Made by a program: the position numbers and the translations under genes
Shown: in pieces, positions 25,236 to 38,200 of the stretch
Layout: every line of letters begins with the position of its first letter
How positions within the stretch are numbered: the first letter of the stretch is position 1
NCBI GenBank assembly: GCA_026874595.1
Contig: CM049309.1
Span: forward strand, 23,623,033-23,687,032
Length of the DNA: 64,000 bases
Reading direction: 5' to 3'
Source: Sipunculus nudus
Taxonomy: Eukaryota > Annelida > Sipuncula > Golfingiida > Sipunculidae
Notes under the pieces: model-generated
What the model was told of the DNA's origin: nothing
What the model saw: the letters and a program-made list of their open reading frames with translations, nothing else
Database searches by the model: none

Positions 25236-28200
25236 TGGGTGACATATGGTGTGACCACATTTTTTACCATTAAATTTGACAAAAATAAAGTTTTTAATGT
25301 AATTACATTGAGAAATATGATCATAATGTACAACACAACATGGTCACATAATTTGATTTAAAAGTTCATTCAAATGAGTTGTTACAATTGATTATCGGCT
25401 CTGCATGGTCCCGTGTTTGGCCCGCGTCTGTCTGGTTTTCAGTGGTCTGTCACTCAAGGAAGATGTTCATATCTGATCCTCCTGACAGACAGAAGTCTAA
25501 GGCCAAAATAAAAAAAAGGTATGGTTCTCATGCACTTTTTTTCAGAAACGCGGGCGGGCGATATTTTATTTTACCTTTTTTTTAATATTTCGATAAAAAT
25601 GTCATATGATCAGGGAAGAGCATGAAAATAACAGAATTATTTTGCCAACAGGCAAAAGCACTACATAACAAAGGATATCTTATCAAAATCGTATTATTTT
25701 ATCTTCTTGATATATGATAATAAAAATAAAAAATTTTGATGCAGGGGGTTAAATTGACGTCGGCGGTGCCTAACATGAAAGAATTAAAAAAATAAGGTCT
25801 CCGCCGCGTCTAAAATGAGGCTATACTGTCTCTATACAGTGTCAAGAAAATCTAACCGTATATTTTACAACGTGTTTATTTATTTAAAATATAAGACGTG
25901 TATATAGACAAAGTTGAATAGAATAAGAGTTCACGGATCTGTCGAATACACTCTCACTTGACAATTGTGCACGTTTATGCGACACAGCGTCGTAAAAAAT
26001 TGGCATGGTGTCGTAGGTAAAAAAAAATTCTTAAAACTCATCGACAAACATTTTCCCGAAAACCCACAAATTGCATAAAATATTCAACAAAATTTTCATC
26101 AAAATAAGCTTCAGTTGCATGAGATACATGATGCAAATAATAACAGCACACAACAAAGGAATTATGACACAAAACGACCTAACGTGCCCCGAAACATCCT
26201 GTAACTGCATAGAAAACAGTTGCCCTTTGGACGGAAAATGACTAGCCACGGACATAATGTATAAAGTCAGCGTGATAACTCATCATAACACAGCCTGTTT
26301 CATCGGAGCAGCAAGCGGAAATTTCAAAATAAGTTACAATAACCACAAAATGTCACTACGAAATGTACGATACGAAAAGCAAACAAAACTTTCTAAATAC
26401 ATCTGGAACCCTAAAAAGAAATAACATTCAATCACCTTGGAGATAATCCAAAATCCAGCACAGCGAAGCGCGCATCGTGGCAATGCAGTATCTGATTTGT
26501 TGAAAAGTACCACAGTTTACGCAACAAAGGGAACCAAACACGGATTAGTCTGAACAAGCGCAATGAAATTATATCGAAATGCCACGACTCCTAAAAGCCA
26601 CCCAACCGTGCTAAAAAGGAATAACAGGAAAAGCTGGTTGCCTGTGTTAGGCAACAGTTACCTGACGATCGCCGGAGTATAATGTCCATGAAACGAAAAC
26701 AGGCCCCTTGTTGTTTGACCCAGGGCTGTCAATACCGAGGACAGGCGAAATGTCGGGAAGGGGTCCAGAAAGGGTGGTCTTTGGAGGCTCAACTCCGTTC
26801 GTAGAAATAAAGATTTCCACACGCGCTTTATACTCATAAATTGCTATACATTATTTTCATTTATGATGGCCTTATACCGTTACCTAAACATCACCAATTC
26901 AATTACAAAACTGAAACCCGCAGGGAACATGTGACTTATCGGTTTGTCTGTTAGCACGATACCAGAAAAAAAATACTCAATGGAGTTTAATGAAATCTTC
27001 AGGATAGCTCGACAATGATACAAGGAACAATAAATTAAATGTTGGGGGGTGATTCATGCGTAAATAACTCCGGAATGAGTTATAGATTTTTATGGGGGTC
27101 CATAGCATATGGTGGGCGTAACTGATACAGTGATAACGTGATAATAACCCTAACCCTAACCTAACCCTAACCCTCACTACAGTAGTAATTAATCCCCTAA
27201 TTATCCCAACTTTAACTCCTTCAAACTCCCACCCCCACGGGAGATGGGACCAAAAACCCGACTTTAGCAAGTTTCGAGGGCTTGTTTCTTCTATAGTAGC
27301 GTGTAAGATTCCTTATCTACGGAATATGGAATGTGTGTTGAGAGATTTAATGCGGCATGCATTTTTTCTATGTGTTGCCCATTGATAACATCCGGAAACT
27401 TAAAAATTTGCTACATGTGGCGATCATTTTCGCCGGATATAAGCATTTCGCATGCCGGGTCCACGCATGAGGAATCTCCCCTTCTTTATTTCTCAATATG
27501 TGTAACGATTTTATACGCTTTCCAAATCCCGCATCCCGTACATATAAAAAATCTTAGCTTTAGTCTACAAATATATTCGACTTTACCTGTTTATTACCTC
27601 ACCTAAGCAACAGGGGTTATGTTTTTGTGAGTGTTGGTTTGTTTGTTTGTTTATTAGCAACATTAGTCAAAAAGTTATTGAAGGATTTTGATGAAATCTT
27701 CAGGATAGCTCTTCAATGATCAAAGAAAAAAATGATTAAATTTTGATACGGAAATATTCTTGATCCAGGAATATTTTAAAGGGAAAATGCTGCTTTTCTG
27801 ACAATTCCATATGGGGCTAATGAGCTGACTTGGCGGAGGTCTGCGCTCTCTGAGTGCTTTTCTAATTTATTATCAAATAAGACGATGATATTTTCCAATA
27901 TTGCTAGCGGACATTATAACATACTTTAACTACCTGACTTCTCAGCAGGGACTGTCGCCAATCACATGGAATGTTCCAACTGGTTAAGGCTTTGACAACA
28001 TAATATCTGTGAAATAAAGTGGATTTTATATAATCATTGCGTATGTATGGACGGCATCGCGGTACCAGTAGGTGAATTAAATAAATTTCTTGGCAGTGAA
28101 GAAGGGTCATTTATATGTATTAATATATATAAATATTTTACCATACAGTAACATAGAGAATGTACATAACCATTTTTATATCAATTACCTAATATGCTGG

Positions 28201-31200
28201 CAAAATCTTAGCTATTATACAAAGAGTTGAGGGAACATCGAACACGTGACAATTCTTCCAGCAGAAGTGGTAGATATATTGTAGAATTTTTATTATTTAA
28301 ATCATCAATCTCTAAAACACGGATACCATACAATGTATGCTAATTTTGACACTACCCGTACAATGTATGTGAGATGCCATTGAGGCTATAGAATAAATTA
28401 TTGTTCACTTGTGAAGATGTGGCGTCTTATTCACGATGTTTAAATATTCGCGATATTTTCCTTTCGCGAATTTCGCGAATTTGGAACCCTCGCGAACCAC
28501 GAGCATATCTTGCCCACCAAAGTTTATCTAGCAGGATTCAACATATTAAAGTGAAAAGCCTCGGGGGACCGGGCAAGCACTACTGTTAAGTACACGAAAG
28601 GGCCTTAAAATTGCTAACATTTAAATTAAAATGGAAAATGCCTTCAAGGGGCGAGGGTGGCTTATACACCCTCCTGCAGACAAAGAAAGTATTTCTATAT
28701 ATATCTCATATTATTAAAAAAATGTCATATTTCGGTGGCGCCTTTACCTCTGTGTATGAGAAATTCATTGAAAACATTCAGCTGCTTGTATTTTGTTCTT
28801 TTTAACATAAGAAACACATAGACGCATCTTTTAATGCCTTATTTTACATACACACGTGTGTGGCCCGTGTGTGTACAGATTATGATGGATCCTCCCCTTT
28901 TGTTATTATCTATACTCGTACCATCCGGCTCCCTCTCCCGGGAGACGCTACGACCTGAACAAAATAACTGTTCATAGTGAAATGTAATTAAAAGTATTTA
29001 ATTGTTAGAGTTAAAATATAATCTCAAAATCGGTAAAATTAATGAAAAAAATTAACCATTAACCTAATGGGATCGCATGGTAATATAGAAATTAATATAT
29101 CTGGTTGTTATGTTTGATAACATTGAACCAGAAGGCGTAACATTATAAGAACATTTATATATATTAATGTATTACTCTTATCTAACATATATGTCCTTAC
29201 TATTTAATAAAGTCTGCAACGTAACATAAGTTAAAGCAAAAAAGGTAGTCGCCAAAAATTATTATATTCGACTTGAAAATTACATCAGATCGAGTCAAGG
29301 AAAAGCACTTGCATCTAATGTGTAGACAATGTCATGAGATCTGCAAAATACAACTTGAATACAGTCAAATATATTACAATTTACATTATATGTCACAAAG
29401 CAAGCGGGCACCATAGCTAAGAGACCGAGAAGAGCTGGAAAAAAATGCAATATTCTCATTGAATCTGACAAAATATGATACTTTTAGATTTTCAGGAACA
29501 AAATATATACATAGGGGAACCCACTTAACGTCCCATGCCTGCTAATAATTTTGTCTATCGCATCATGATGCAAGTACCGAGGCATTTAAGAGAAGCTTCC
29601 GCCGACGTGCCATCAAAATTTGGGACAATCTCTCACAAGCTAAGATGGGAAACATCTGCGAAAATGAATATACTTTAATTGGCCGGGCGTAAAAATATTT
29701 TGAACTGCGTCTTCCCGAATAATTGTGATAGGATCCAGCATGGCAACTCCAATGCTGTAGTTAGGTGAACTGGGCTTTCCGGAACGCGGGGTAGGCTTCC
29801 GTGACGCTATAAATTTCTTTCGGACGCTGGGTTTTTGGGTCCGAGCGACGAAGCGCGAATTTACGGCTGTAGGTCCGAGAGAATCAAAGTTGCCTCTTAT
29901 TTTTTTAATTGTAGCAGTCGCTGACCATTGCCGACTACCTCAGTGACAACTTGCCCTAACATTACACTATAAACAGACAGTCAGTCATATAATGACAGGA
30001 TAAGTAACTCTATACTGATACGATAATGGTGTATAGTACTAAAAACATTGCTTAAATTTAACGTAACTCCACAATAAATTGACACACTCAAAATCGTGTA
30101 AGTATGATTTAGTATGAGCAATGCAGACCCTCCATATTTACTTCCTATTGAAAGCCCTGGGTAGTATCAATAACTTACTGTCCCTGAGCACCTGAGACTT
30201 ATGCTCCCGATGGATTTAGCCGTTGAACTCCATGAGAAAAAGGAAGAAAGAGCAGATGCATTTTTCTCCCTTCAAGGTTGTGTTTTCAGTTACGAGGCTC
30301 CAGCCCTTTTTTCACCTTGAAACTTTAACCAGCGTTATCGACAACTATCATATCATGTATTTTCCTGTGTATTCCAGTATCTAACAGTTCTTTAGAGCCT
30401 AGCCGTGACAACCCCATTCAGTAGGCAATGATAATTGAGCTGGTAAGCCTACTTGAGTCGTATTAAAGCAATATCAAGGAATGCATTGCAGTGGTCTTCC
30501 ATCATGTTGCATTCATATTGTGGTAAACAGCCCATAATCTTAACATTATGCTACGAATGATGAATTAACACAAGAAAATACATGTGAACTCACAACCCAA
30601 ACTGAAACCCCGTCTCTATGGTAACGAGTCATTTCCTGGATCGCGTACAAGTTGACTGCGTCCAGTAACCCGTGCGAGCCATCCCTGTATTCGTGCGGTC
30701 AGAAATTCAACAAACATGCGGAGGTGTTTATAATATGCTCAGTTACAACGAACTTTTATTGCTAAAGTTTGGTGTTGTTAGAAAGTACACTAAAAAAACA
30801 AAAGATTTTCAAAAATGACGAAAATATTTGCAACCTCATGGGGCCTTATAATGCGTTCCTCAGAAGTAGATATAGGCACTCAGACAGCCCGTAATCTAGT
30901 CGTAATCTCAGAGGGCCGATATGGCGTTATTTGAAGCGAGGCGACCCGACTCAAATCAACAGGTCAAAAACTTTTTATTTGAGTCGCGTCACAACGTGTA
31001 AACGTGAAAAACGACGCGACTCAACCTGAGTCGGCTCCAGTCGGCGTCATTTTTTTTTAATCGTGTCCAGTTGTGTCGCGTCGTCTAAAGTTCAGTATGG
31101 TACCAATAACAGCTACGTCTCCAACAACATGAGTACATCGGTCATGTGATCTGCTGGGCCAAAATCAAATATTGCAGAGAAAGACAATATTATATTACAT

Positions 31201-31350
31201 TAGCATTGTGCGCGCATTATAGTCTATATGAATAGCTGCATGTTTTCGGATCAGAAGCGTAGCCGGGGGGGGGGGGGGGGGGGCACAGGGGGTCATGCCC
31301 CCCCGGTCGCAACCAGTACTCGCCGTCTTTTCGGAATTTCATTTAATCTA

Positions 31351-31398
<48 letters not shown>

Positions 31399-32150
31399 TA
31401 TACATACATACATACATACATATATATGTATTAAATTTTGCTATCAGTGGCGCATCCAGAGGGGGCGCCTTCGGCGCGCGGCCCCCCGTTGAGCTGCAAT
31501 ATCTCTCATTTTATCTAATTTCCCAATTTTCGTGAATAATTTTTGTTTATCATATCAATTTTATTATTTATCGATCAGATTTTATTAAAGTTATCCACAG
31601 TTCATTAATTTCAAATTTATATGTTAAGTATAAGGATATTTATGAACAGCTACAGAACTTCAGAACACCGGGCCCTGGTTGAAGTCGGCCGTGAACAATC
31701 TCACGGCTCTAGTGATACCGGTATCGAACTATATCAGACCGAGCATTACATTTAAAAGATATTATTTTGCAAATTACAAAATACAAACGTAAATGCGCCT
31801 TTGCGCCATCGACTTGTTTGAAAACGATTGAAATTTTATATCCTTATTTTGTAGAGATCTAAATATTAAATATTGAACCTCTCTACAGTGTGACTACATA
31901 ACGCAAAGACATAAGAAAACAGTTTTTCAGGAACAGGAAATCCTCATTTTTTTGTGAAAATTGCCTCAAATTGTCCACTTTACATTGCATATTTCCCAAT
32001 ATGGGAGGGGGAAGCACCCTCCCATACCCTCCCCATGTACCTTTAACTAACCTTAATGAAACCATGGTTCATAATTGAAAATTTTTAAAAATCAAATTTT
32101 CTTACACTTAATTATATAACGTATACTTATAATAAAATTATTAATAATAG

Positions 32151-32216
<66 letters not shown>

Positions 32217-35200
32217 GTGCATAAACACGTATATATAACTGTTTTCATAGTACCTGTACATGCATATTTGCGCCCCTAACCACCCCGTCCCGTTTTCGAA
32301 TTTTCGGCTCTGCCACTCTTCATGGCCCCTCCCCTCTCTCAATCCTGGCTACACCCCTGTCGGATCTAGAATTTATATAATATATATCACAGGATATCGA
32401 ATAATATTGTTTAGGCTTTAGAATTATATCAAACCAATATTGTCCAGCTATGATGTGGGGAAATTGAATGGATGAGATATAGATATATATACATGAATAC
32501 TGATACATAATATGACATGTATCAGTGATTTTGCTTTCATGCCACCGGCTTGTCTGCATTTTTGTTGATTTGAATGTGCCGCCTCCACCGTCGTTTAAAC
32601 AAGGGCATGTTATGTTCCACATGTGCAGATTAAGAACCATTGAGAAGGAATGAGCTGACTGGACAGTCCTGTGAACCTGGATTTATTTAGAAGACTCGAG
32701 CCAGGAGAATCCAGGCAATATCATGACCTTGACCTGTTGCACTATCTGATGAGAAGCATACGCTATTTGTAGATTTTTCATTGTATTGGCCGCCATATTG
32801 AATGAAAAGTGTGATATTTAGGGTAAGATGAAATCTTAACGTTAATGGTACTAGCGTAAATTAATTAATATTGTACACTTTAACCTGGGTCAGATGTCCA
32901 ATTCATATACTTCCTTTTAATGAAAAAAGTAAATGACATTCAGCCATGTTAGTGTGAATAAGGCAGCCATCTTGGATGCCATTTTGGAAATATACATTAT
33001 TAGCTCACTCAAGCCTTTCTCATTTTACTACTGAGCAGGCGTTTAAAGCTTTAAATACAGAGTATACATTGACACCAAATTACAGCAGTATCACTAATGC
33101 CAGACTATATGCCACAATGACATGCACAGATGACGTTTTTGTAATCGGCACACATTTTGGCGCACTCGTTCTTGAGTTTATTAGTCAAGTGTCTTCTCAA
33201 CGGTGGTCCAGTTTCAATGGATTCATTGCCTACCCCCAACCCGCCCCCCCTAAAAATAAATAAATGGATACAAACTGAATGATTTATGGCAATTTAGGGT
33301 CTTGGCGAACTTCCTGGATGGAATTTTGAAATTTACAACCTTGCGGAAGCCTGAAATAATGATAATAATTAGCGTAAAACCACATATGTGCTCATAAACA
33401 CTCAACACATATTGCATTAACCATATCATAGCTGAGAAGATAATCTATATGAAAACTTAAAATAAAAAATAAAAAATACTGAAAACTATGATTCCCCTTC
33501 ATTATACAAAATGCACACAGTTATTGAATTAAAATAAATAGATAAAGATAGTAAAAACATTTCATAGAATCATATGCCTTCATAAAAAATGTGTTTTCAA
33601 CTGTTTTTAAAACGTTCGAGTGTGACTGCAGATTTTAAATGTTGAGGTAGCTCGTTCTATAATCTAGGCCCTGAAAAACTAAAAGCTCGTTCCATAGCCA
33701 AAGTCGACCTCACCATGTATACATTTGAATACCATCACTAAGACCTTGTACTCTACCTTGTTTTGAGAGTTTTCAATACTGGATTGATATGATCCTCTCG
33801 TTGGGTCCCACTGATGACCCGCGCGGTTGCGTTCTTAACATGGTGCAGTGGTTAAAGACTGGACTGAGGCAGGCCAAGTAGTAAAGAATTGCATTAATCT
33901 GGTTGTGATGTTATAAATGTATGCACCAACTTCAGAAGTGGGTCATCGTTCAGAAACTTTTTAAGTGTCAAAATGTTCCTAAGTTGTGAATATGCACGCT
34001 TACAGATATTCTGAATATGTGGTTTCATACTAAAATTTGAGTCAACAATGACGCTTATGTTTCTAGCTTGCAGAGACCTATCAACTATAGATATACCGAC
34101 TTTAAGTGAGTGGACTGGAGCAATATGTTATGTTTTGGAAGAAATTACCCAGACTTCAGTTTTCTAAAGATATTCTAAAGAAGTTTTAAATGCTTGTTTT
34201 TGTTCTTATGTAAAATACAGCAGTAGAGTTGAAGTAGAGGCGTTTTCACCGAAAAACTGGCCCGTCTACATGTAATATCACTGTTTACCATCTATGTATG
34301 TGGGCGTGACAGATTGATCATATTATGAATCAAATATCAGTTACATACGGGACGCATAAATACCACATGCACATATCCACAAAACCATTTACATCTGATC
34401 ATAAATAACGTCAGGATGAGGGAATGCCAATTTAGTTATTTCTTTTCGAGTTGGCAGAGCTCTGTCGCCTTGGTTATAATCAGCCAGTAATCCAGGCTTG
34501 ATATCAGCATCAGGTTATGTGGTTTATGTCTGAAAACATTTAAACCACTCATGTAATCTACCCGGTTGTCGTATTCTGTTTGTCTGCTCGACTGGTGTGT
34601 CAACGTTTACTGCCATCTGATATACATGTGACATTTCATGTATAACCCCAGTATAACCCGGATTTGTTACTGTTTCTGATCAACACGCGCACTTTAGATT
34701 TAGCTTCCGCTTTACCCCTCATTATGTAATATCTTTACATATTTGAAGTCAATATAAATTTAAATTTATAGGATTGAGGAAATATGAATTTATATCTTAA
34801 TATATATTACATCAATGTATATATGATCGTCTATATTTTGTTACGAATACAAATTGTTGAGGGGAAAATTCTAGGCCGATCCGGGATTCGATCCCATAAC
34901 GGTGGCGCACAAGTCCGGCGCACCAACCGCTTCGCTAGCAGAGATTTTATGTCACCCCGTAACCAACCCTTTTTAAGAGCGTTCTGCTATAAGAACAAGA
35001 CTAATTATCCCAGGAGTCACACTTTATGAGCTTATTCCCTGGGCAACCAAAGTTTACTGTCATGTTGGACGAGCCCCCATTTTGTTACGAAGACAAATTG
35101 TTGTGGGGGAAATTCTAGGCCGATCCGGGATTCGAACCCATAACGGTGGCGCACAAGTCCGGCACACCAACCGCTTCGCTAGCAAAGCAAGCTTCACCAG

Positions 35201-38200
35201 CGAGACAGTTTGGTCCGCTTTTATGTCACCCCGTAACAATATGATTTAGAATAAATGTAATATATATGATAAGTAAAATGAACATGAAATAAATATTTGT
35301 TGTCCAAGTGTAAGATTGAAAAAAAAAATAAGTATAGATAACATGATATTTGAATACCGTGGTTAGTGATAAAATAAGATACAACAAAAATATGTGTCCT
35401 TGTTCAAAACGGACGTCTAAAAAGGCTTAAGGTTTCAGCTGAACCTGATTCAGCCGTAAGTATCACAATCACTTTTGCAGAGTTTCCCCCTGAGGTTTTA
35501 ATTCGAGATTTTATTTTTTTTTTCTATATGCCTTGCCGGATTTTACCTACACACATGTAAAAAACCAGAAATCTCACAGTATGTCTTCATGTAATCCTGA
35601 CTAAACCGGTTGACTTTAGTCTTGATGTGGTATGTTGCGTCCACACTGTACTTGGCTTTGCATAACATTTATAAAACGTGATTTTGCTGTGCCTACTAAG
35701 ATCTTAGATCGATTTACTGTACTGCAAAACATGTCCTTTTGCCAATGAGCGAAACTGGCTTCACAAAGACAAGCGTAACCCGATCCCGAACCGGATTATT
35801 TCCATGTGCGGATACGACATAGGAGGCCACATATAATCGTTTATGTTAGCGATTTATAAATCATACTAAAGATAAACAAAGATTAACAGCAACAGGAAAT
35901 TTTTATTCATTATAGAGCAAAAAGGTACATTTAAATGTTTTATCCGTATATTTCTTGTTTGTTTGTTTTTTTATGACCCACGTTGAATGTTGCCTGGCTA
36001 CATAATCCGGCCAGGAGTACGGGAATGTAACTCTATAACTCGTTTAAGGGGGATAATTGTCTGCTCATAAGTGATTCAGTATTTAAGTTATATTAGTTCC
36101 GTGCACCTTTCCTTTTTTTTTTAGTTTACAGCAGTGCCGAGAGTATCTAAATATAGCTTTTTAATGATATAACCATGGTTATAAAAGCCCCCGGGTGAGA
36201 TATCCTTTGTTAGCACTTCGAACAAGCTTTTCCATTTTCTGCCGGGTGAATGAACTGACATGGAAGGGCTGGTGTAAACGCATGAACCCTTTACACATAT
36301 CACTCAAAATTGACGTTTTCTTTTGAATTATAATAAAATATAATGAAAAATATTGTTAAATGGCTTTTCTTGTATGGAGTTTTCATCATTCCTTAAAACC
36401 CTCCTGGACATACTTGCGGTGGCGTCACACTTCCATAATGCTTTGATAGGACGGGATTCCAACCGAGTTTACCAATTTTGTCTTTCAGGCCGAAACCGAA
36501 GACCTGCACCAAAATGTTCATCGCTCTAACTGAGAGCGTCAACCTGTCCCTGTTATATGGGGAACTATAGGTAGGAATATATTAGAGAATAGTGTATATA
36601 TATACACACATGCTACTGGTGTCAGAAATGAAATATCACTTTCCGTCTTCATATCGTTGAGAATTAGAGACGCAACTTCTGTTTGAAATATATGTGTGTG
36701 TTGGGGTGGGGGGGACTTCGAATCACGCCCCCTCCCCCCCCCCCCAGCCTCCTCGCGCACACACACAGACAGGCGGGATTTGCCATATATAACCTCTAAA
36801 CCCCTACACACATTTTCTCAATAGAAATAAAATTTTCTGCGAAGGATACAGAACAAATTCCTGGCATAAGGGCGGGGGGGGGGGGGGGGGGGCTGTTTCG
36901 CCTATCGGCGGCCCTGGATCCCCCTCAAGGTATTTCAAAACATAAAGAAAAAAATGAATTTAATCGGTAAAACCTGCATGTATGAATGAATTTAAGTTTT
37001 TAATAGCTGATTTCCATAATGTCGGTGATATATGTATACAGGTCATAGTATCAGCCATTTTAATATTCTAATAATTTCTGAAAATCTTCAGTTAATTGAT
37101 ATTTGAGGAGCTTTTCAAAATTGCGACACGATATTTTTCATGACTATTATTGTCACAATCTGAAATTGCCGCCCATATATGGCAAAATGTGTTGATATAA
37201 CAGGGATCACCTGGTTGAAGAAGTAGGGGGACATCACTGTCCAACACCCATTTCAAGAATGACTTAGAATCTAGGTATGTATCTAGGTAACGGAGCGGGC
37301 TCTTGTATGGGCAAATTATGTTTTAAAGGCATATCGCCACCGTATAGACTGAGGGATTCCCGGCAAAATTATAACAATGCAACCTCTTTTTTTAATGGTG
37401 GTGGGGGGGGGGGGGGGGGGCTACCAGATCAATCGGTTCATTGTACGACTGCTAACCTATGCTTATTTATGCAAATATATGTATATCACACATATGTAGA
37501 TAACATATTTTTAATCACTTTTTCACGTGTATACGCATATATGCAAATATACGTGCATGTGGGTTTTAGATTTTACATGTAGTTTATTAGTTGGGCATAC
37601 TGATGTATACTAGATAACTACGCGGATATTATTACATTAAAGGGAAAACCTATAATATGGTATATTGATGGTATATTTTGATTTACTGCTTGGGATTATC
37701 TTACATTTTAATTCTATCATGATTAACTTTTATGTATTAACATTTCTTACCCTATTTTACCCCCACCCTGCCCCCCCCCCCCCCGCCCCCAGCGCCAAAG
37801 ACAAGCTTCTTCAGTTATTAATAATATACGTATATCTTTTAAAGATCAATTCAGAAACCCATTTAATAAGAACACGAGACCGGCCAGTTTGTCTCTGTTT
37901 GTCCATTTCGTCCTCGTTAAATGAGCAAAATTAAATCCAGGAAAAGCCTTTAGATTTAAATCCTCTTGCCTAACACCCCCATGCAGTGTACACATTCATG
38001 TCTAGGTTCATATAATCTCTGCGTATGACCACCCTCCCGCCCTCCCACCCGCGCCCGATTGTAGTGTGATGGAGACAAGCCGTGAACACACGACTAGCAA
38101 GCATTTATAATATGCTGGTAAGACAGTACGCTAATCGTAGACTCTCTAATGCCAGAGAGCCGAAATAACGCTAGGTGGAGACCAACAGGAATGATTTAAT

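Noticed and set aside
25122-25361. Frames of 67-79 codons on both strands
   Set aside because: Translation of the AT microsatellite and flanks.
32976-33263. 95-codon plus frame with a C-terminal stretch faintly like a CUB-domain end
   Set aside because: The cysteine pattern and core strands are missing and there is no splice support.
35122-35182. Possible true tRNA gene
   Set aside because: B box and A-box-like motifs are present but no acceptor stem closes, and a near-identical truncated copy is adjacent; a SINE fits better.
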